Positions 35,523 through 45,124 are shown, counted from the stretch's first letter. The stretch is DNA of 64,000 nt from Mycolicibacterium porcinum (GCA_002086835.1 MVIG01000021.1:1-64000); one strand, 5' to 3'. Notes: generated from the sequence alone by a model not told the origin. A program made the numbers and translations.

Positions 35523-36389
35523 ATGGCAGTGCGGATCATCGACCGGCCCACCCCAGGATCGGGGCAGAGCGTCTGGGCGGGCGGATGGTTTCGGCCGGCG
35601 GTGTGGATCGCCGGGGCTTACCTCGCGCTGATGCTGGCCTGGGCGCTGGCCCCGTCGCTGTTCACCAGTGAGTCGCCCTATGACACCGATATCGAGGCAC
35701 CACTGCAGGTTCCGTCCTGGGAGCACTGGTTCGGTACCGATGCCTCCGGGCGCGACATCTACACCCGTGTCGTCTACGGCACGCAGAGCTCACTGGCCAT
35801 CGGGGTAGGGGCCACCGCGTTGGCGCTGAGCGTCGCGATCGTGTTCGGCCTGGCTTCCGGGCTGGGTGGCCGACTCACCGACGGCACGATCAGCCGGCTC
35901 CTCGAAGTCGTGCTCGCCCTGCCCGGCATGCTGGTCGCGCTGCTGTTCATCGCGATGCTGGGCCCGGGTGCGGCCACCCAGATCGTGGCTGTCGCGATCG
36001 GTTCGGCCGCCGGGTACGCGCGGATGATCCGGGGGCAGGTGCTGGCAGTGAAGGACTCCGGATATGTCAGCGCGGCAGTCGCTCTCGGGCATCCACCACA
36101 TCGCATCGTCAGCCGCCACATCTTCCCGAACGCGATGCGCCCCCTGGTGGTGCTGGGAACCATGGGCGTGGGTCAGTCGATCGTATGGGCGTCCTCACTG
36201 AGCTTCCTGGGGCTGGGCGTCGCCCCACCGGCACCCGAGTGGGGCGCCATGCTCAACGCCGGACGCGACTTCGTGTCCACCGCGTGGTGGCTGGAAGTGT
36301 TTCCGGGCCTGGCGATCGTCGGCTGCACCCTCGCAGTCACCGTCGTCGGCCGCTACCTGCAGCAACGTCTGGAAGGACGGCTGACATGA
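35523..36389 (+). CDS. ABC transporter permease (DppC/OppC type)
   Basis: This is the second permease, 288 aa. Landmarks are HWFGTDASGRDIYTRVVYG near residue 62, EVVLALPGMLVALLFIAMLGPG, and the EAA region AAVALGHPPHRIVSRHIFPNA. It starts 1 nt after the preceding stop and overlaps the ATPase by 4 nt. Confidence 0.93.
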   Translation: MAVRIIDRPTPGSGQSVWAGGWFRPAVWIAGAYLALMLAWALAPSLFTSESPYDTDIEAPLQVPSWEHWFGTDASGRDIYTRVVYGTQSSLAIGVGATALALSVAIVFGLASGLGGRLTDGTISRLLEVVLALPGMLVALLFIAMLGPGAATQIVAVAIGSAAGYARMIRGQVLAVKDSGYVSAAVALGHPPHRIVSRHIFPNAMRPLVVLGTMGVGQSIVWASSLSFLGLGVAPPAPEWGAMLNAGRDFVSTAWWLEVFPGLAIVGCTLAVTVVGRYLQQRLEGRLT

Positions 36390-38092
36390 CCGAGGTATTG
36401 CCCGCTCGGGCTGCCGGCGGCGAGCAGCAGCCGACTGACCGGCTGGTGGAAGTCTCCGGTCTCGAAGTCGCCTTCGGCGCCGGCCGCCACTGCCACCAGG
36501 TGGTCCACGGGATCTCCCTGCACGTCGATGCCGGGGAATGCCTGGCTCTGGTCGGCGAATCCGGGTCCGGCAAGAGCGTGACCGCACGCACCCTGCTGGG
36601 CCTGACCGGTGCGGGTCCGGCATCCTCGGTGCAGGTGCGCGCGGACCGCCTTGACGTCGGGGGCGAATCGGTACTGGGATACCGCGACCGCGACTGGCGT
36701 GCGGTGCGCGGCAAGAAGGTCGGTTTCGTGCTGCAGGACGCCCTGGTATCGCTGGATCCGCTGCGCAGCGTGGGCCGCGAGATCGCCGAGACGCTGCGAC
36801 TGCACCGGTTCGGCAACCGCGCCCGACGCTCGGAGCGGGTGATCGAACTGCTTACCGCCGTGGGTGTTCCGGATCCATCGCTACGAGCCCGGCAGCTGCC
36901 GCACGAACTGTCCGGCGGCCAACGCCAACGTGCGTTGATCGCATCGGCGATCGCGCTGGATCCGCCGCTGCTCATCGCCGATGAGCCCACCACCGCGCTG
37001 GATGTCACCGTGCAGGCCCAGATCCTCGATCTGCTGTCGGACATGAAAGACCGTGGCACCGGCCTTCTCGTGATCAGCCATGACCTCGCTGTGGTGAGCC
37101 GATTGGCCGACCGGGTGGCGGTGATGCGCGACGGCCGTGTGGTGGAGCAGGGTCCCGTGGCCCAGGTGCTCTCGGCGCCGGCGCATCCTTATACGCAGTC
37201 ACTGCTCGATGCGGTACCCGCGGCCCACCGCAAGGGCACTCGATTGTCGACCACGTCGCCGCGACCGGCGCATCCGGTGACCCGCAAAGCCCCGCCCGCC
37301 GACGGGATTCTTTTGCGGGCAGAGGGTTTGGTGAAGAGGTTCACCGGGCCCGACGGCGTGTCCCGCACCGCGGTGGACGAGGTGTCGTTCACTCTCGGGG
37401 TCGGCGAGACGTTGGGCATCGTCGGCGAGTCGGGATCGGGTAAGACCACCACGGCGCGTCTGGCTCTGGCCCTGCTCGAGCCCGACGAAGGCAGCGTGCT
37501 CCTGGCAGGGGAGCCATGGAGTCAGGCACCTGAATCTGAACGAAGGCCCCGGCGTCGCCGGATCTCAGTGGTGTACCAGGATCCGCTGGGTTCCTTCGAC
37601 CCGCGCTGGACGGTGCGCCGGATCATCTCCGACGCGCTTCCCGCCGAACGGTTCTCGGACCCCGAAGCGCGTCGGCGTCGCACCGAGGAGCTGCTCACCG
37701 ACGTGGGACTGGCTCCAGAGCATCTGGAGCGCCGGCCGCTGTCGCTGTCCGGCGGTCAGCGGCAGCGGGTTGCGATCGCCCGGGCGCTGGCTCCCGAGCC
37801 GGATGTGATCGTCTGCGACGAGCCGGTTTCCGCACTCGACGTGACCATTCAGGCGCAAGTGCTGGATCTGCTGACCGACCTGCAGGACCGGCTTCGACTG
37901 TCCTACCTGTTCATCTCGCACGACCTCGGGGTCATCCATCACATGGCCGACCGGGTTCTGGTGATGCGGCAGGGCCGCGTCGTCGAATCCGGGCCGGCCG
38001 CAGATATCTTCGCCGATCCGCAGGATCCCTACACCCGTGAACTGCTCGCCAGTCTGCCGACCGGCGAGCCCGAACCCGTGGCCGGAGGCTGA
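36386..38092 (+). CDS. Fused double ABC ATPase (DppD-DppF type)
   Basis: This 568-aa protein carries both nucleotide-binding domains of the importer in one chain. Domain 1 (about residues 20-270) has Walker A GESGSGKSV, signature LSGGQRQRALIASAIAL and Walker B LLIADEPTTALDV. Domain 2 (about 310-560) has [25 protein letters not shown] and VIVCDEPVSALDV. Each ends with the C-terminal peptide-transporter extension around HPYTQSLLDAVP and DPYTRELLASLP. Fusion of the two ATPases is common in this transporter class in actinobacteria. Confidence 0.94.
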   Translation: MTEVLPARAAGGEQQPTDRLVEVSGLEVAFGAGRHCHQVVHGISLHVDAGECLALVGESGSGKSVTARTLLGLTGAGPASSVQVRADRLDVGGESVLGYRDRDWRAVRGKKVGFVLQDALVSLDPLRSVGREIAETLRLHRFGNRARRSERVIELLTAVGVPDPSLRARQLPHELSGGQRQRALIASAIALDPPLLIADEPTTALDVTVQAQILDLLSDMKDRGTGLLVISHDLAVVSRLADRVAVMRDGRVVEQGPVAQVLSAPAHPYTQSLLDAVPAAHRKGTRLSTTSPRPAHPVTRKAPPADGILLRAEGLVKRFTGPDGVSRTAVDEVSFTLGVGETLGIVGESGSGKTTTARLALALLEPDEGSVLLAGEPWSQAPESERRPRRRRISVVYQDPLGSFDPRWTVRRIISDALPAERFSDPEARRRRTEELLTDVGLAPEHLERRPLSLSGGQRQRVAIARALAPEPDVIVCDEPVSALDVTIQAQVLDLLTDLQDRLRLSYLFISHDLGVIHHMADRVLVMRQGRVVESGPAADIFADPQDPYTRELLASLPTGEPEPVAGG

Positions 38093-38094
38093 CC

Positions 38095-39465
38095 ATGACC
38101 CGACAGATTGTGCTCAACGCGTTCGACATGAACTGTGTCGCCCACATCGTGGCAGGCACCTGGCGACACCCCGAATCGCAGGCAGTGCGCTACAAGGACA
38201 TCGATTACTGGCTGGATCTGGCCAAAGTGCTCGAGCGCGGACTGTTCGACGGGTTGTTCATCGCCGACGTGCTCGGGATCTACGACGTGTACGGGGGTGG
38301 CCCGGCGGCGGCCCTGCGCTCGGGCGCCCAGGTGCCGGTGAACGACCCGCTGCTGGTGGTGCCCGCAATGGCCACTGTCACGAAGCACCTCGGCTTCGGC
38401 GTCACCGCCGCCACTTCCTTCGAACACCCGTATTCGTTTGCCCGCCGGATGTCGACCCTGGACCACCTCACGAAGGGCCGGGTGGGGTGGAACATCGTCA
38501 CCGGGTATCTGGAGAGCGCCGCGCAGAATCACGGCCTCGACACGATCACCCCGCACGCCGATCGCTATGACATCGCCGATGAGTACACCGAGGTGTTGTA
38601 CAAGCTGTGGGAGGGTTCGTGGGAGGACGACGCGGTCGGTGCCGCGCCGGACCGGGCCCACTACGCCGATCCGGCCAAGGTGCACCCGATCGCACATGAC
38701 GGCAGGCATTTTCGAGTCCCAGGCATCCATCTGTGCGAGCCATCGCTGCAGCGGACGCCGGTGTTGTACCAGGCGGGGGCGTCGAGCCGCGGCCGGCAGT
38801 TCGGTGCCGAGAACGCCGAGGTGATCTTCATCGGCGCCCCCACCAAGGAGATCCTGCGCGAGGCAGTGGCCGACATCAGAGCCCGTGCCGCGGCGGCCGG
38901 ACGCGACCCGTACGACGTGAAGATCGTCAACGGCCACGTGGTGGTCACCGGATCGAGCGAGCAGGCCGCACAGGCCCGCTATGACGAGTTCCGCCGCTAC
39001 ACAGATCCCGAAGGTGCCCTGGCACTGTGGTCCGGATGGCTGGGAACCGACCTGTCCCGCTTCGATCTCGATGATCCGGTCGCGGTCACCGACAACGAGT
39101 TCCTGAAGTCCTCGGTGGAGATGTTCGGCCAGGGGCAGTGGACTCTCCGCGACTTCATCGACGCGAAAGCCATCGACGCCGAGGGCGGCTTCACCGTCGG
39201 CTCGCCGAGCCAGGTGGCCGACGAGTTGCAGGAGTGGGTGGAGGAGACCGACGTCGACGGGTTCAACCTGACCAATGTGATCACCCCGGGCTCCTTCGTC
39301 GACTTCGTCGATCACGTGGTGCCGGAACTGCAGCGGCGCGGCGTGTACAAGACCGCGTATGACGAGGGGACCCTGCGCCACAAGCTGTTCGGGCGCGGGG
39401 CCCGACTGCCCGAGACCCACCGCGCCGCCCGCTATCGCCACGCCAACCAGGAGGCAATCCGATGA
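38095..39465 (+). CDS. FMN-dependent monooxygenase, NtaA/SnaA/DszA family
   Basis: This 456-aa luciferase-like flavin monooxygenase uses reduced FMN supplied by a separate reductase. The family pattern is visible in GTWRHPESQA, FIADVLGIYDVYGG, and AATSFEHPYSFARRMSTLDHLTKGRVGWNIVTG near residue 110 (cut by domain, not contiguous catalytic sites). Relatives desulfurise sulfones or cleave EDTA/NTA. It starts 2 nt after the ABC ATPase and overlaps the next gene by 4 nt, so uptake and oxidation are one operon; the substrate is probably a sulfur- or nitrogen-containing organic compound. Confidence 0.9.
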   Translation: MTRQIVLNAFDMNCVAHIVAGTWRHPESQAVRYKDIDYWLDLAKVLERGLFDGLFIADVLGIYDVYGGGPAAALRSGAQVPVNDPLLVVPAMATVTKHLGFGVTAATSFEHPYSFARRMSTLDHLTKGRVGWNIVTGYLESAAQNHGLDTITPHADRYDIADEYTEVLYKLWEGSWEDDAVGAAPDRAHYADPAKVHPIAHDGRHFRVPGIHLCEPSLQRTPVLYQAGASSRGRQFGAENAEVIFIGAPTKEILREAVADIRARAAAAGRDPYDVKIVNGHVVVTGSSEQAAQARYDEFRRYTDPEGALALWSGWLGTDLSRFDLDDPVAVTDNEFLKSSVEMFGQGQWTLRDFIDAKAIDAEGGFTVGSPSQVADELQEWVEETDVDGFNLTNVITPGSFVDFVDHVVPELQRRGVYKTAYDEGTLRHKLFGRGARLPETHRAARYRHANQEAIR

Positions 39466-40679
39466 CATCGACCACTGTTCAGCCCGTCACATACGGATCC
39501 GAGCGGCTGGCCAAGCTGATCGCGGCGATCGGCGAGGGTGCGCTCGAGCGCGAGCGCACCGGTGAACGGCCCTTTGCCGCAATCGAACTCATCCGGGCCG
39601 AACGGCTGGGAGCCCTGCGGGTTCCCAGTGCCGACGGTGGCGGCGGGGCGACACTGCGCGAATTGTTCGCTCTGGTGATCGAATTGGCGACCGCCGACGT
39701 GAACGTCGCCCACATCCTGCGCGGCCATTTCTCTCATGTGGAGGAGCGGCTGCGACTCGATGCCGAGCAGCGTCGCCGGGTGACCGAGCTGGCGCTGTCC
39801 GGTGCCATCGTGGGCAACGCGTCGACCGAACTGGGCTCCACTCCGGCCGGCGGATTCACCTGGCAGACCAAACTGACCCGCGACGGTGACGGGTACCGGC
39901 TCAACGGACGGAAGTTCTTCACCACGGGCACGCTGTACGCGGACTACGCCGAGGTGCTGGCCAGCAATCCGGAGGGCGCGTCGGTGATCGCCCTGATTCC
40001 CACCGACCGGCCCGGCTTCACGGTGATCGACGACTGGGACGGCATGGGCCAGCGTGCCACCGGGACGGGGACCGCGACATTCCAGGACATCGCGGTGTCC
40101 GCCGATGAGGTACTGGAGTTCGCCCCGCCGAACGCCGACGACGAAGAACAGGCGCTGTACCTGTCCGGCGCGTTCTTCCAGCTGTACGTCACGGCGCTGG
40201 AAGTCGGTGTGCTGCACGCGCTCCGCGACGACGCGGTGGCGCATGTCCTGCAACGTCCACGCAGCTTCGCCTGGGCGCCCAACCCCACGGCGGCCGATGA
40301 CCCGCTGCTGCAGCGGGAGATCGGTGAGATCGCGGCCGCGGCCTACGCCGGACAGGCCACGGTGCTGGCCGCCGCCGACGCACTCGCGACGGCCTTCGAA
40401 GCCGACACCGCGGGGACCGATCCGGGGCTCGAACTGGCCCACGAGGCGTCCGCGCAGGCCGCGGCGGCGAAGATCGTCGTGGACGGGCTGGCGCAGAAGG
40501 CTGCGTCGCAGATCTTCGATGTCGGCGGCGCGTCGGTGGTGCGGCAGTCGTATCTGCTCGATCGGCACTGGCGCAACATCCGGACGCTAGCCTCACACAA
40601 CCCGGCGTCATACAAGGCCCAGGCGCTCGGTGCTCTGCACGTGCGGGGCACCCGACTGCCGGGCAGCGGCTATTTCTGA
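39462..40679 (+). CDS. Acyl-CoA dehydrogenase-like flavin monooxygenase (SfnB/DszC type)
   Basis: This 405-aa protein has the acyl-CoA dehydrogenase fold. The N-terminal helical part has IRAERLGALRVPSADGGGG, the middle part has GNASTELGSTP and KLTRDGDGYRLNGRKFFTTG, and the C-terminal helices include QIFDVGGASVV and DRHWRNIRTLASHNP. That terminal HWRNIRTLASHNP pattern is typical of DszC/SfnB-like monooxygenases rather than true dehydrogenases. It probably oxygenates the substrate brought in by the operon's importer, alongside the FMN monooxygenase. No flavin reductase gene is adjacent. Confidence 0.88.
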   Translation: MTSTTVQPVTYGSERLAKLIAAIGEGALERERTGERPFAAIELIRAERLGALRVPSADGGGGATLRELFALVIELATADVNVAHILRGHFSHVEERLRLDAEQRRRVTELALSGAIVGNASTELGSTPAGGFTWQTKLTRDGDGYRLNGRKFFTTGTLYADYAEVLASNPEGASVIALIPTDRPGFTVIDDWDGMGQRATGTGTATFQDIAVSADEVLEFAPPNADDEEQALYLSGAFFQLYVTALEVGVLHALRDDAVAHVLQRPRSFAWAPNPTAADDPLLQREIGEIAAAAYAGQATVLAAADALATAFEADTAGTDPGLELAHEASAQAAAAKIVVDGLAQKAASQIFDVGGASVVRQSYLLDRHWRNIRTLASHNPASYKAQALGALHVRGTRLPGSGYF

Positions 40680-40703
40680 CCCGGCCGCGGTGTCGCGTCG
40701 GTG

Positions 40704-41171
40704 TCAGCGGCGAAACACCACCCAGCGCATCGCGCTGTACATGAAGAGCGCCTCGCAGCCACCGGCGACGATCCGGGCCAGGCGGTACTCGACCCCCAAC
40801 GCCGCCAGCCCGCTGGAGACCCCGAGGATGAACGCCAGGTAGTTGATCACGACCGCCAGGACGTACACCGTCAGCTGGGGACCCACCGCGGCGTGCGAGC
40901 GGAAGTTCAAGGTCCGGTTCAGGTAGTACGCCAGGCCGAAGGCGACGGCGTATCCGACGGTCACCGCGACCGGTAGGGGTATCCGGAGCGCGCCGTGGAG
41001 GGCGGTCAGGATCGCCAGGTCGACGCCGAAGGTGAAGGTGTTGATCACCACGAAGCCGAGAAAGGTCGGGGCCACAAGAGAATCGAGCGGCGACGGCAGG
41101 CGCCGAACCACCTGGACGCAGATCCGGTGAAACCGGTCCGCCGTCGACACCCGGACGGGTTCGCTCCGCAC
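40704..41171 (-). CDS. GtrA family membrane protein
   Basis: This 155-aa protein has four membrane helices and the GtrA pattern: FLGFVVINTFTFGVDLAILTAL near residue 38, the YLNRTLNFRS motif after helix 2, and a conserved end MRWVVFRR. GtrA proteins are thought to flip polyprenyl-linked sugars or help transfer them in cell-wall glycan assembly. GTG start. It converges on the sulfur operon with 24 nt between stops. Confidence 0.87.
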   Translation of the reverse strand: MRSEPVRVSTADRFHRICVQVVRRLPSPLDSLVAPTFLGFVVINTFTFGVDLAILTALHGALRIPLPVAVTVGYAVAFGLAYYLNRTLNFRSHAAVGPQLTVYVLAVVINYLAFILGVSSGLAALGVEYRLARIVAGGCEALFMYSAMRWVVFRR

Positions 41172-41233
41172 CTGACCACCGTGCCATCGGAAGGTGTCAG
41201 AACCGTGAGCACAGAGCGAACGGCACTCGATGC

Positions 41234-41740
41234 TTACTCCGATATCTCGACTCCCTGGTAGCTGGTCAGCATGTCGGTGCTCGGCAACGCCATCTGCAGG
41301 TACAGGTCGATATGGCGGATCTTGTCGTCGGCGGTGAACTCGTATACCGAGATCGAGTTGACGACCGACTCCAAGTCGCCCATCTTGGTGCGTTCCTCCA
41401 GCTCGAGGTACACCACCCCGTCAACCTCGTTGACGCGCTTGAACAATCCGTCCCATTCGGAGGCTGAAGCCCAGGTGGTCATGAAATCGAGGTACTGATC
41501 CCAGTTCATCACCTCTTTGAAGTTGCCGATCCGCTCGAACTCATCGGTAGCGACCAGTGATGCCAGAGGTGCCCAGTCCGCCACCCCGAACCCTGGCCGC
41601 TTGGCGCCGTCCACGAGTTGCTTGGTGGTGACTGCGTACTGGACCACCGCCCGACAGCGGCCGGTGTAATCGTCGACAACCTCGCTGACATGTCTCAACG
41701 GAAAACCTCTTCTGTAGTGGTTCGAGACGGGGTCGGTCAT
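41234..41740 (-). CDS. NTF2-fold (SnoaL-like) protein next to Rieske oxygenase
   Basis: This is a 168-aa cone-shaped NTF2-like protein. It is coupled to the oxygenase alpha subunit (4-nt overlap) and has the size and fold class of ring-hydroxylating dioxygenase beta subunits, so it is probably the structural partner. The sequence is closer to SnoaL-type proteins than to classical beta subunits. The core shows FTADDKIRHIDLYLQ near the C-terminus. It lies under the operator between the oxygenase and the TetR gene. Confidence 0.8.
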   Translation of the reverse strand: MTDPVSNHYRRGFPLRHVSEVVDDYTGRCRAVVQYAVTTKQLVDGAKRPGFGVADWAPLASLVATDEFERIGNFKEVMNWDQYLDFMTTWASASEWDGLFKRVNEVDGVVYLELEERTKMGDLESVVNSISVYEFTADDKIRHIDLYLQMALPSTDMLTSYQGVEISE

Positions 41741-43095
41741 GAGTTCAGGCCGGCCGATCCCAGATATTTGTCGACGACCGAGTGGAAGTGCGCGATCACG
41801 ACTTCTTCCTTGACCAGCGCCATGTGGTCCAGCGCGGTGTTGCGCAACCCGATCTGCTGGCGTGGCATCTGTTCGTAATCTTGTTGCAGTGCTTCGAAAT
41901 ACTTGTAGCTGCCGGCCTCGTCGACCACAATCGGCTCGGCAGTGAACGCGGCCTTCATCTCATCGGGCAGCCACATGTAGCTGGCGACGTGCCAGATGCA
42001 CCGGTTGGGGTCACCGTCGGGGTGGGGGAGCGCCATGATGATGGTCGCCTCACCGGCGCGGATGGTCATGAAGAAGTTCGGGAACCACACCCACCCGTGG
42101 TTGTCGCTCATCTGGGCATCGGTCAGCCCACTGACGTCAAGGCCCATGCCGGTCAACGTATCTCGCGTTGCCCTCTGGAGCAGCATGCGTGCCGTCACTC
42201 CCTCCGGGAAGTTCAACGAGCCGTCATCGGCGCGGTACTCGGCGACCAGTTCCTGGAACCGGGGGAGCACCGCGACGGTGGACGGGAAGGTCTCGGGCAG
42301 GTCCATGATTCCGTCGACTTGATGCTCCGGCGTGGCGCCCACGACATCGAAGGGCGCCATCGACACACTATGCCGCTCGAAGAACCGGTACCGGCTCGTG
42401 GCGGGGTCGATGTTGATCACCCGCAACAGCTGCGGGTGGATGCCGTCGATGTGGTAGCCCTCTTGGAAGGCATCGAGGACGACCTTCCAGTTGCAGTCGA
42501 TGGCCTCGGTCACGTCCATCACGGTGACCATTTCTTCGAGGTGGTAGGGCGCGAGCATGTTCGCGACCTCCGCGCCGATGAAGTCGGCCAACGGCGCCGC
42601 ATCCGGATCGGGATTGAGGAAGACGAAACCGGCGAACGTATCGACCGCGACCTCGATCAACCCGTGCGTTTGCTTGTCTATCGGCCCGGCCAGAGCCTCG
42701 CGGAGCATGCCCTTGAGGCGCCCGTCCAGGTCGTAGGACCACAGGTGGTACTGACACAGGAAGCCGCGCTTGGCATTTCCGCGCGCTTCTCGGCACAGCA
42801 CGTTGCCGCGGTGCCGGCAGGCATTGACAAACGCGCGAAGCCTCTCGTCCTTGCCGCGCACGACGATGTAGGACTGATCGAAGATCCGGTACTGCTTCCA
42901 ATCGCCCGCCTTGGTCAACTCGTCGACCCGGCCGACCACCTGCCAGACCTTCTTCCAGATCGAATCACGTTCCTGGTCAACGAATTCCGGAGCGATATAG
43001 CGACTGGTCGGAATCTCCATCCGATACGCGTCGGGGGCGATGTCATCCAGGGCGGTGGCGTACTCGACCCAATCTCCGGGGCGTGCTGTCTGCAC
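41737..43095 (-). CDS. Rieske non-haem iron oxygenase, alpha subunit
   Basis: This 452-aa aromatic-ring-hydroxylating oxygenase catalytic subunit has a Rieske [2Fe-2S] site at Cys93-x-His95 and Cys114-x2-His117 (NACRHRGN and FLCQYHLWS). The mononuclear iron site has the histidines in DAFQEGYHIDGIHPQ near residue 210. It would hydroxylate an aromatic or cyclic substrate, with electrons from a reductase not encoded nearby. GTG start. It heads the operon opposite a TetR regulator with a strong tandem palindrome between them. Confidence 0.93.
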   Translation of the reverse strand: MQTARPGDWVEYATALDDIAPDAYRMEIPTSRYIAPEFVDQERDSIWKKVWQVVGRVDELTKAGDWKQYRIFDQSYIVVRGKDERLRAFVNACRHRGNVLCREARGNAKRGFLCQYHLWSYDLDGRLKGMLREALAGPIDKQTHGLIEVAVDTFAGFVFLNPDPDAAPLADFIGAEVANMLAPYHLEEMVTVMDVTEAIDCNWKVVLDAFQEGYHIDGIHPQLLRVINIDPATSRYRFFERHSVSMAPFDVVGATPEHQVDGIMDLPETFPSTVAVLPRFQELVAEYRADDGSLNFPEGVTARMLLQRATRDTLTGMGLDVSGLTDAQMSDNHGWVWFPNFFMTIRAGEATIIMALPHPDGDPNRCIWHVASYMWLPDEMKAAFTAEPIVVDEAGSYKYFEALQQDYEQMPRQQIGLRNTALDHMALVKEEVVIAHFHSVVDKYLGSAGLNS

Positions 43096-43156
43096 GGGCG
43101 GACCTCCTCGATCGAAATGTGGGCGGTGACGTGTCAGTTGTGACTGCGGTCACTAC

Positions 43157-43191
43157 TATACATATCTGTATTTCCAATACAACTATGTATA
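43157..43191. promoter_or_regulatory. Tandem palindromic operator between TetR gene and oxygenase operon
   Basis: Two 14-bp palindromes, ATACATATCTGTAT (43158-43171) and ATACAACTATGTAT (43177-43190), each fit ATACA-N4-TGTAT, with centres 19 bp apart. The whole 35-bp block is itself symmetric about 43174. It lies 62 nt upstream of the oxygenase start and 69 nt upstream of the TetR start, the right place for a repressor acting on both. A matching pair is at 56830-56862. Confidence 0.7.
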
Positions 43192-43259
43192 TCGGCGCGG
43201 TGAGGCGCGCAGAAAGGCCATGTCAACACAAGCGCGCAGACCTTTGACAGGATGGATCC

Positions 43260-43877
43260 ATGGCCGAACGTTGGACCAAGCAACGCCGCTTGGAGCACAC
43301 CCGGAACGTCCTGCTGGACGCCGCCGAGGAAGTGTTCGCACGCAAGGGGTTCGAAGGGGCCGCACTCGAAGACATCGCCGAGGTCGGGGGTTACACGCGC
43401 GGTGCCATCTACTCGCATTTCGGGAGCAAGGCCGAGCTGTTCCTCGCGGTGGTCGAACGGCAACGCGAGCAGTTCCTCGACGGATTCGCCGACGTCATCG
43501 CGACCTTTCACCGGCTTGAGGACCTCGACGCCGACGAACTCGGTGACCGCTGGCGCGACCTGGTCGCCGCCGAAGGACCCGACCGGGCGGTACTGGGGTC
43601 CGAGTACACGCTGTTCCTGCTGCGCAATCCCGACGCGCGTGAGCGCGTGGCCGCACAGCGGGAGGAGACGGTGCGAGCCCTGGCCGATTACATCTCCAAG
43701 GGCGCTGCACGGTTGGGCGGGCAGGTGAGCATCCCGGCGGTGGATCTGGCCCGGGTCATTCTGGCCGCCAACGACGGCGTCACTCTCAACAGCTTGCTCG
43801 ACGATCAGGCGGTCTACCGGCCGTTCCTCCGGATGGTTCTGGCCAATATCGTTGTCCCCAAGGGGAACAACTTGTGA
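43260..43877 (+). CDS. TetR-family transcriptional regulator
   Basis: This 205-aa regulator has an N-terminal TetR helix-turn-helix (residues about 13-60, including [26 protein letters not shown]) and a variable ligand-binding C-terminal domain. It is divergent from the Rieske oxygenase operon and probably binds the tandem ATACA-N4-TGTAT sites between them. It overlaps the downstream EamA transporter gene (GTGA), so regulator and exporter are cotranscribed. Confidence 0.92.
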   Translation: MAERWTKQRRLEHTRNVLLDAAEEVFARKGFEGAALEDIAEVGGYTRGAIYSHFGSKAELFLAVVERQREQFLDGFADVIATFHRLEDLDADELGDRWRDLVAAEGPDRAVLGSEYTLFLLRNPDARERVAAQREETVRALADYISKGAARLGGQVSIPAVDLARVILAANDGVTLNSLLDDQAVYRPFLRMVLANIVVPKGNNL

Positions 43878-44746
43878 CGAAGTCCGGACATCCCGCGCGC
43901 ACCGGCGCGCTGATGGCCATGGCCTCGATGCTGTGCGTGCAGATCGGTCTGGCAGTGGCCGTCGGTCTGATCGACCAGGTGGGCGCCGAGGGCGCGGCGT
44001 GGCTGCGGCTGGCGTGGGCAGGCGTGCTGATGCTGCTGATCGTGCGGCCCCGCCCCTCGGCATTCACCAGGTCCGCGTTCTGGACCTGCGTCGCACTCGG
44101 TGTCGTCACCGCCGGGGTCACGATGCTCTTCATGGCGGCACTGTCGCGGATTCCGCTCGGCACGGCCAGCGCGCTGGAATTTCTCGGCCCGCTCGGGGTT
44201 GCCGTCGCACACGGGAAGGGCCGCAACCGGATTCTGTGGCCGGGGCTGGCGGCCGCGGGTGTCGTGCTGCTCACCGAGCCCTGGACCGGCGACGTCGACC
44301 TCATCGGCGTGCTCTACGCACTGAGCGCCGCGCTGTGCTGGGCCTGCTACATCCTGCTGACCCAGCGGGTCGGCGACGAGGTCGCCGGGATCAAAGGCCT
44401 AGGGGTGTCCATGCCCGTAGCCGGACTGGTCGGCACCGCGGTTGTGGGGCCGTCGGTATTTCCGCAGTTGACCCCGCAGCTGCTGCTGATCGGGGTGGGA
44501 TTGGCGATCCTGCTTCCGGTGGTGCCGTTCGCCCTGGAGATGTCCGCGCTGCGCTATCTGAGCACCGCGGCCTTCGGCACGCTGATGGCGCTCGAGCCGG
44601 CGTTCGCGATGCTGGTTGGTCTTGTCCTGCTGCACCAGATTCCGGCGCCGGCCGCCGTGGTCGGCATCTGCCTCGTGGTGGCTGCCGGAATCGGCGCGGC
44701 GCGTACGGGGGCGAGGGCCACACCGATCCCGGCAGAGGTCGGCTGA
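43874..44746 (+). CDS. EamA/RhtA-like drug-metabolite transporter
   Basis: This 290-aa membrane protein has ten helices in two EamA repeats (about residues 8-140 and 150-285). Conserved pieces are [16 protein letters not shown] and [27 protein letters not shown]-like ends of the repeats. RhtA relatives export amino acids such as threonine and homoserine; the substrate here is unknown. GTG start overlaps the TetR stop. Confidence 0.87.
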   Translation: MTKSGHPARTGALMAMASMLCVQIGLAVAVGLIDQVGAEGAAWLRLAWAGVLMLLIVRPRPSAFTRSAFWTCVALGVVTAGVTMLFMAALSRIPLGTASALEFLGPLGVAVAHGKGRNRILWPGLAAAGVVLLTEPWTGDVDLIGVLYALSAALCWACYILLTQRVGDEVAGIKGLGVSMPVAGLVGTAVVGPSVFPQLTPQLLLIGVGLAILLPVVPFALEMSALRYLSTAAFGTLMALEPAFAMLVGLVLLHQIPAPAAVVGICLVVAAGIGAARTGARATPIPAEVG

Positions 44747-44765
44747 ACGAACTACGCTGGCGCCA

Positions 44766-45122
44766 ATGGCACGTGGAATCTTCAATTCACCGATCAGCCG
44801 GTGGTTCAATGCGGCCGCCGTGGGCCTCACCCGGGTCCCGGTGCTCGGCGGGTGGATCGGACACGGCGTGGTGGTCATCCGTTACACGGGTCGCCGGTCG
44901 GGCCGCACGTTCGAGACCCCGGTTTCCGTGACGCGCGACGGCAACGAGGTCACCATCAACGTGATGGCACCGGACAGCAAGAACTGGTGGCGCAATTTCC
45001 TCGGTGAGGGCGGTCAGCTCACCTTGCTGAACCTGGACGGCAGCGATGTGACCGGGCACGCCGTCGCGCACCGTGACGGCCAGGGCAAAGTGGCCGTCAC
45101 GGTGCGCCTCGACGCGCCCTGA
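44766..45122 (+). CDS. Deazaflavin-dependent nitroreductase-family protein
   Basis: This 118-aa protein belongs to the split-barrel family of F420-binding (Ddn-like, DUF385) proteins common in mycobacteria. Family landmarks are VVVIRYTGRRSGRTFETPVSV and APDSKNWWRNFLGEGGQLTL. Members reduce quinones or nitro compounds with F420H2; the native substrate is unknown. It starts 19 nt after the EamA gene. Confidence 0.8.
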   Translation: MARGIFNSPISRWFNAAAVGLTRVPVLGGWIGHGVVVIRYTGRRSGRTFETPVSVTRDGNEVTINVMAPDSKNWWRNFLGEGGQLTLLNLDGSDVTGHAVAHRDGQGKVAVTVRLDAP

Positions 45123-45124
45123 CG

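Noticed and set aside
41782-43143. 453-codon frame opposite the Rieske oxygenase
   Set aside because: Composition is that of an antisense shadow (Val/His/Asp/Arg-rich) and the opposite strand has clear Rieske motifs.
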